The translations under genes were made by a program, and so were the position numbers. A stretch of 64,000 nucleotides of DNA from Alkaliphilus flagellatus (GTDB lineage Bacteria > Bacillota > Clostridia > Peptostreptococcales > Natronincolaceae): assembly GCF_018919215.1 (NCBI RefSeq), contig NZ_JAHLQK010000001.1, positions 652,430 to 716,429 on the forward strand, written 5' to 3'. The notes beneath the pieces were generated by a model, which ran no database searches, was not told the origin of the DNA, and saw only the letters and a program-made list of their open reading frames with translations. Positions 62,154 to 64,000 of the stretch are shown here, one piece after another (position 1 is the stretch's first letter; every line of letters starts with the position of its first letter).

Positions 62154-62195
62154 GGCCTATAATGGGAACGAATTGAAAGTATTCAATTATAGGCC
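62154..62195 (+). other. Intercistronic hairpin between trxA and grdE
   Basis: GGCCTATAAT (62154-62163) pairs with ATTATAGGCC (62186-62195). An alternative inner hairpin AATTGAA/TTCAATT (62171-62177 with 62182-62188) overlaps the right arm. No T-run, so it may adjust mRNA stability or the ratio of Trx to Grd subunits. Confidence 0.6.
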
Positions 62196-62221
62196 CTTAG
62201 AAATAAAGGGAGGTGAAGCTT

Positions 62222-63508
62222 GTGCGCTTAGAATTAGGAAAAATTTTCATTAATGATGTAAAGTTCGGAGATACTACTAAAGTAGAAAACGGCGTACTTT
62301 ATGTCAATAAGGATGAAATGCTTAAAGAAATTGGTGGAGATGAACATATTAAAAGCATCGACATCGAATTAGCTCATCCAGGAGAAGAGGTTAGAATTAC
62401 TCCAGTTAAGGACGTTATTGAACCTAGAGTTAAAGTTGAAGGTCCTGGAGGGATTTTTCCAGGGGTAATAAGTAAGGTTGATACTGTAGGTAGTGGCCGC
62501 ACACATGCTTTAAAAAATGTGGCAGTAGTAACAGCAGGTAAAATCGTTGGTTTCCAAGAAGGTATCATCGATATGACTGGTCCTGGGGCAGAGTATACAC
62601 CATTTTCCCAACTACACAACATAGTTGTTGTTGCAGAACCAGTTGATGGCTTAAAGCAATATGATCATGAGGCTGCTGTAAGAATGATAGGCTTTAAAGC
62701 TGCTATGTATTTAGGTGAAGCTGCAAGAAATGTAGAGCCTGATGAAGTAAAAGTTTATGAAACAGAACCTATCTTTGAATCAGCTAATAAGTATCCTGAA
62801 TTACCAAAGATAGGATATGTTTACATGCTTCAAACTCAAGGTTTACTTCATGATACATATGTATATGGAGTAGATGCTAAGAAAATAGTACCTACCATCC
62901 TTTATCCAACAGAAATAATGGATGGTGCTATTGTAAGTGGTAACTGCGTTTCTGCTTGCGATAAAAATCCAACTTATGTCCATTTAAACAATGGAATTAT
63001 AGAAGATCTATATGAGAAGCATGGTAAAGAAATAAACTTTGTTGGAGTAATTATTACAAACGAAAATGTTTACCTTGCAGATAAAGAAAGATCTTCAAAT
63101 TGGACTGCTAAATTAGCTAAGTTCTTAGGATTAGATGGTGTTATTGTATCTCAAGAAGGTTTTGGTAACCCTGATACAGATCTTATTATGAACTGTAAAA
63201 AGATTGAAAATGAAGGCATTAAAACAGTTATTGTTACTGACGAATATGCTGGTAGAGATGGCGCTTCTCAATCTTTAGCGGATGCAGATCCAAAAGCTGA
63301 TGCTGTTGTAACTAATGGTAATGCTAATGAGGTTATTGTACTACCTCCAATGAAAAAGATTATAGGAACAACAGATTACGTTGATAAAATTGCAGGAGGT
63401 TTCTCTGGTAGTTTAAGAGAAGATGGAAGCATTGAAGTAGAAATACAAGCAATAACAGGTGCTACTAACGAAACAGGATTTGGTAAATTAACATCTAAAG
63501 GTTTCTAA
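62222..63508 (+). CDS. grdE: Glycine reductase component B proprotein (alpha/beta subunits)
   Basis: 428 residues. The proprotein is cleaved autocatalytically before Cys242 (VSGNCVSACDKN), giving two subunits of the substrate-specific protein B; position 242 agrees with that described for GrdE of Eubacterium/Clostridium. With the selenoprotein GrdB (outside the window) it binds glycine and releases ammonia, passing a carboxymethyl group to GrdA. I start it at GTG 62222, six bases past GGGAGGTG, which gives the normal N-terminus MRLELGKIFINDV. Confidence 0.95.
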   Translation: MRLELGKIFINDVKFGDTTKVENGVLYVNKDEMLKEIGGDEHIKSIDIELAHPGEEVRITPVKDVIEPRVKVEGPGGIFPGVISKVDTVGSGRTHALKNVAVVTAGKIVGFQEGIIDMTGPGAEYTPFSQLHNIVVVAEPVDGLKQYDHEAAVRMIGFKAAMYLGEAARNVEPDEVKVYETEPIFESANKYPELPKIGYVYMLQTQGLLHDTYVYGVDAKKIVPTILYPTEIMDGAIVSGNCVSACDKNPTYVHLNNGIIEDLYEKHGKEINFVGVIITNENVYLADKERSSNWTAKLAKFLGLDGVIVSQEGFGNPDTDLIMNCKKIENEGIKTVIVTDEYAGRDGASQSLADADPKADAVVTNGNANEVIVLPPMKKIIGTTDYVDKIAGGFSGSLREDGSIEVEIQAITGATNETGFGKLTSKGF

Positions 63509-63596
63509 TAACAAATTATATGATATTCACAATTGAAAAATTCGAAAAATTTAAAAATTAAATAATAATATAATAATGTAGAGAGGATGAAGCTGT

Positions 63597-64000
63597 ATGG
63601 CAAGATTTGATGGAAAAAAGATCATCATTATCGGCGATAGAGATGGAATTCCGGGTCCAGCTATTGAAGAATGCCTAAAGGGTACTGGGGCAGAAGTAGT
63701 ATTTTCAGCTACAGAATGTTTTGTCTGAACCGCTGCGGGTGCTATGGACCTTGAAAATCAACAAAGAGTAAAGGATCTAACTGAAAAATATGGAGCAGAT
63801 AATGTTGTAGTACTTTTGGGTGCGGCAGAAGCTGAAGCATCTGGATTAGCAGCAGAAACTGTTACAGCAGGAGATCCAACCTTTGCAGGTTCATTAGCGG
63901 GAGTCCAGTTAGGACTAAGAGTTTTTCATGTAGTTGAGCCACAATTTAAAGATGAAGTGGACGCAGAAGTTTATGATGATCAAATTGGTATGATGGAAAT
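63597..64000 (+). CDS. grdA: Glycine reductase selenoprotein A, with in-frame TGA as Sec44 (3' end cut)
   Basis: ATG 63597 behind GAGAGGATG. Codon 44 (63726-63728) is TGA, in ATECFV[12 protein letters not shown]: the redox motif Cys-x-x-Sec of GrdA. Apart from this TGA the frame is open to the window end (134 codons, of the family's roughly 158). GrdA accepts the carboxymethyl group on its selenocysteine and yields acetyl phosphate through protein C. The host must have selA, selB, selC and selD. A short hairpin GGGT/ACCT with loop GCTATGG (63737-63751) lies 8 bases past the TGA and could be the SECIS apex. Ordinary ORF callers would split this gene. Confidence 0.97.

Noticed and set aside
63726-63728. 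TGA in grdA as a nonsense mutation
   Set aside because: It is exactly at Sec44 of the known selenoprotein family and coding continues beyond it.

Overview
This is an AT-rich, gene-dense chromosomal window from an anaerobic, probably spore-forming clostridium. The evidence is a selenocysteine-containing glycine reductase operon (Stickland fermentation of glycine), a trimeric NADH-linked [FeFe] hydrogenase, a tyrosine T-box, a YtaF-type sporulation membrane protein, strong AGGAGG-type ribosome binding sites and frequent GTG/TTG starts. The gene set resembles Alkaliphilus and related Clostridia; that genus-level guess is inference only. No rRNA, tRNA, CRISPR array or intact insertion sequence was seen.

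Layout. 1-7.9 kb: 3' part of a LonB-type protease, glycine C-acetyltransferase behind a structured leader, an RND efflux pair, endonuclease III. 8-17.1 kb: cell-envelope genes (MBOAT plus DHHW O-acetylation pair, a long FtsA-like protein, a VanW protein, DUF2225), an Ogt and an LCAT-like hydrolase. 17.2-20.9 kb: cobalamin riboswitch with terminator driving btuF-btuC-btuD, then a convergent Fur/PerR regulator. 21-25.6 kb: HAD phosphatase, a secreted 5'-nucleotidase with LysM anchor, and tyrS behind a Tyr T-box. 25.6-32.8 kb: hydC-hydB-hydA hydrogenase, its TM1266-family companion and an ABC importer; upstream lie a Rex-like palindrome and two tandem 15-bp palindromes. 32.8-37.1 kb: YtaF, MATE exporter with divergent LysR, a stalk-domain secreted protein. 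37.3-41.7 kb: ferredoxin, NapH-like membrane Fe-S protein, DsrE-like and thioredoxin-like proteins, a homocysteine methyltransferase, a second Ogt and a YhhN-like membrane protein. 41.8-45.1 kb (minus): threonine-synthase-like enzyme, P5C dehydrogenase, Lrp regulator.

45.3-55.9 kb is the accessory, eroded part: an ABC-F protein, small unannotated genes, a frameshifted DUF2975 gene behind twin palindromes, a TetR-antiporter-GNAT operon with twin operators, two broken 5' ends of yyaL that both stop at the same active-site motif, a LysR remnant, a GNAT acetyltransferase behind a leader peptide and a three-arm attenuator-like structure, and a split chromate transporter with divergent LysR. 56-59.7 kb: the intact YyaL, TrmL and DegV. 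59.7-64 kb: promoter, tandem glycine riboswitch and terminator, then grdX-trxB-trxA-grdE-grdA. grdA carries an in-frame TGA (Sec44) and runs off the end.

How the parts work together: glycine is sensed by the riboswitch and reduced by the Grd complex using electrons passed through TrxB and TrxA; the hydrogenase balances NADH and ferredoxin; cobalamin import may serve B12 enzymes elsewhere in the genome. The most rewarding places for a closer look are the GNAT leader, the repeated YyaL truncations, the hydrogenase control region, and the glycine-riboswitch/selenoprotein operon.
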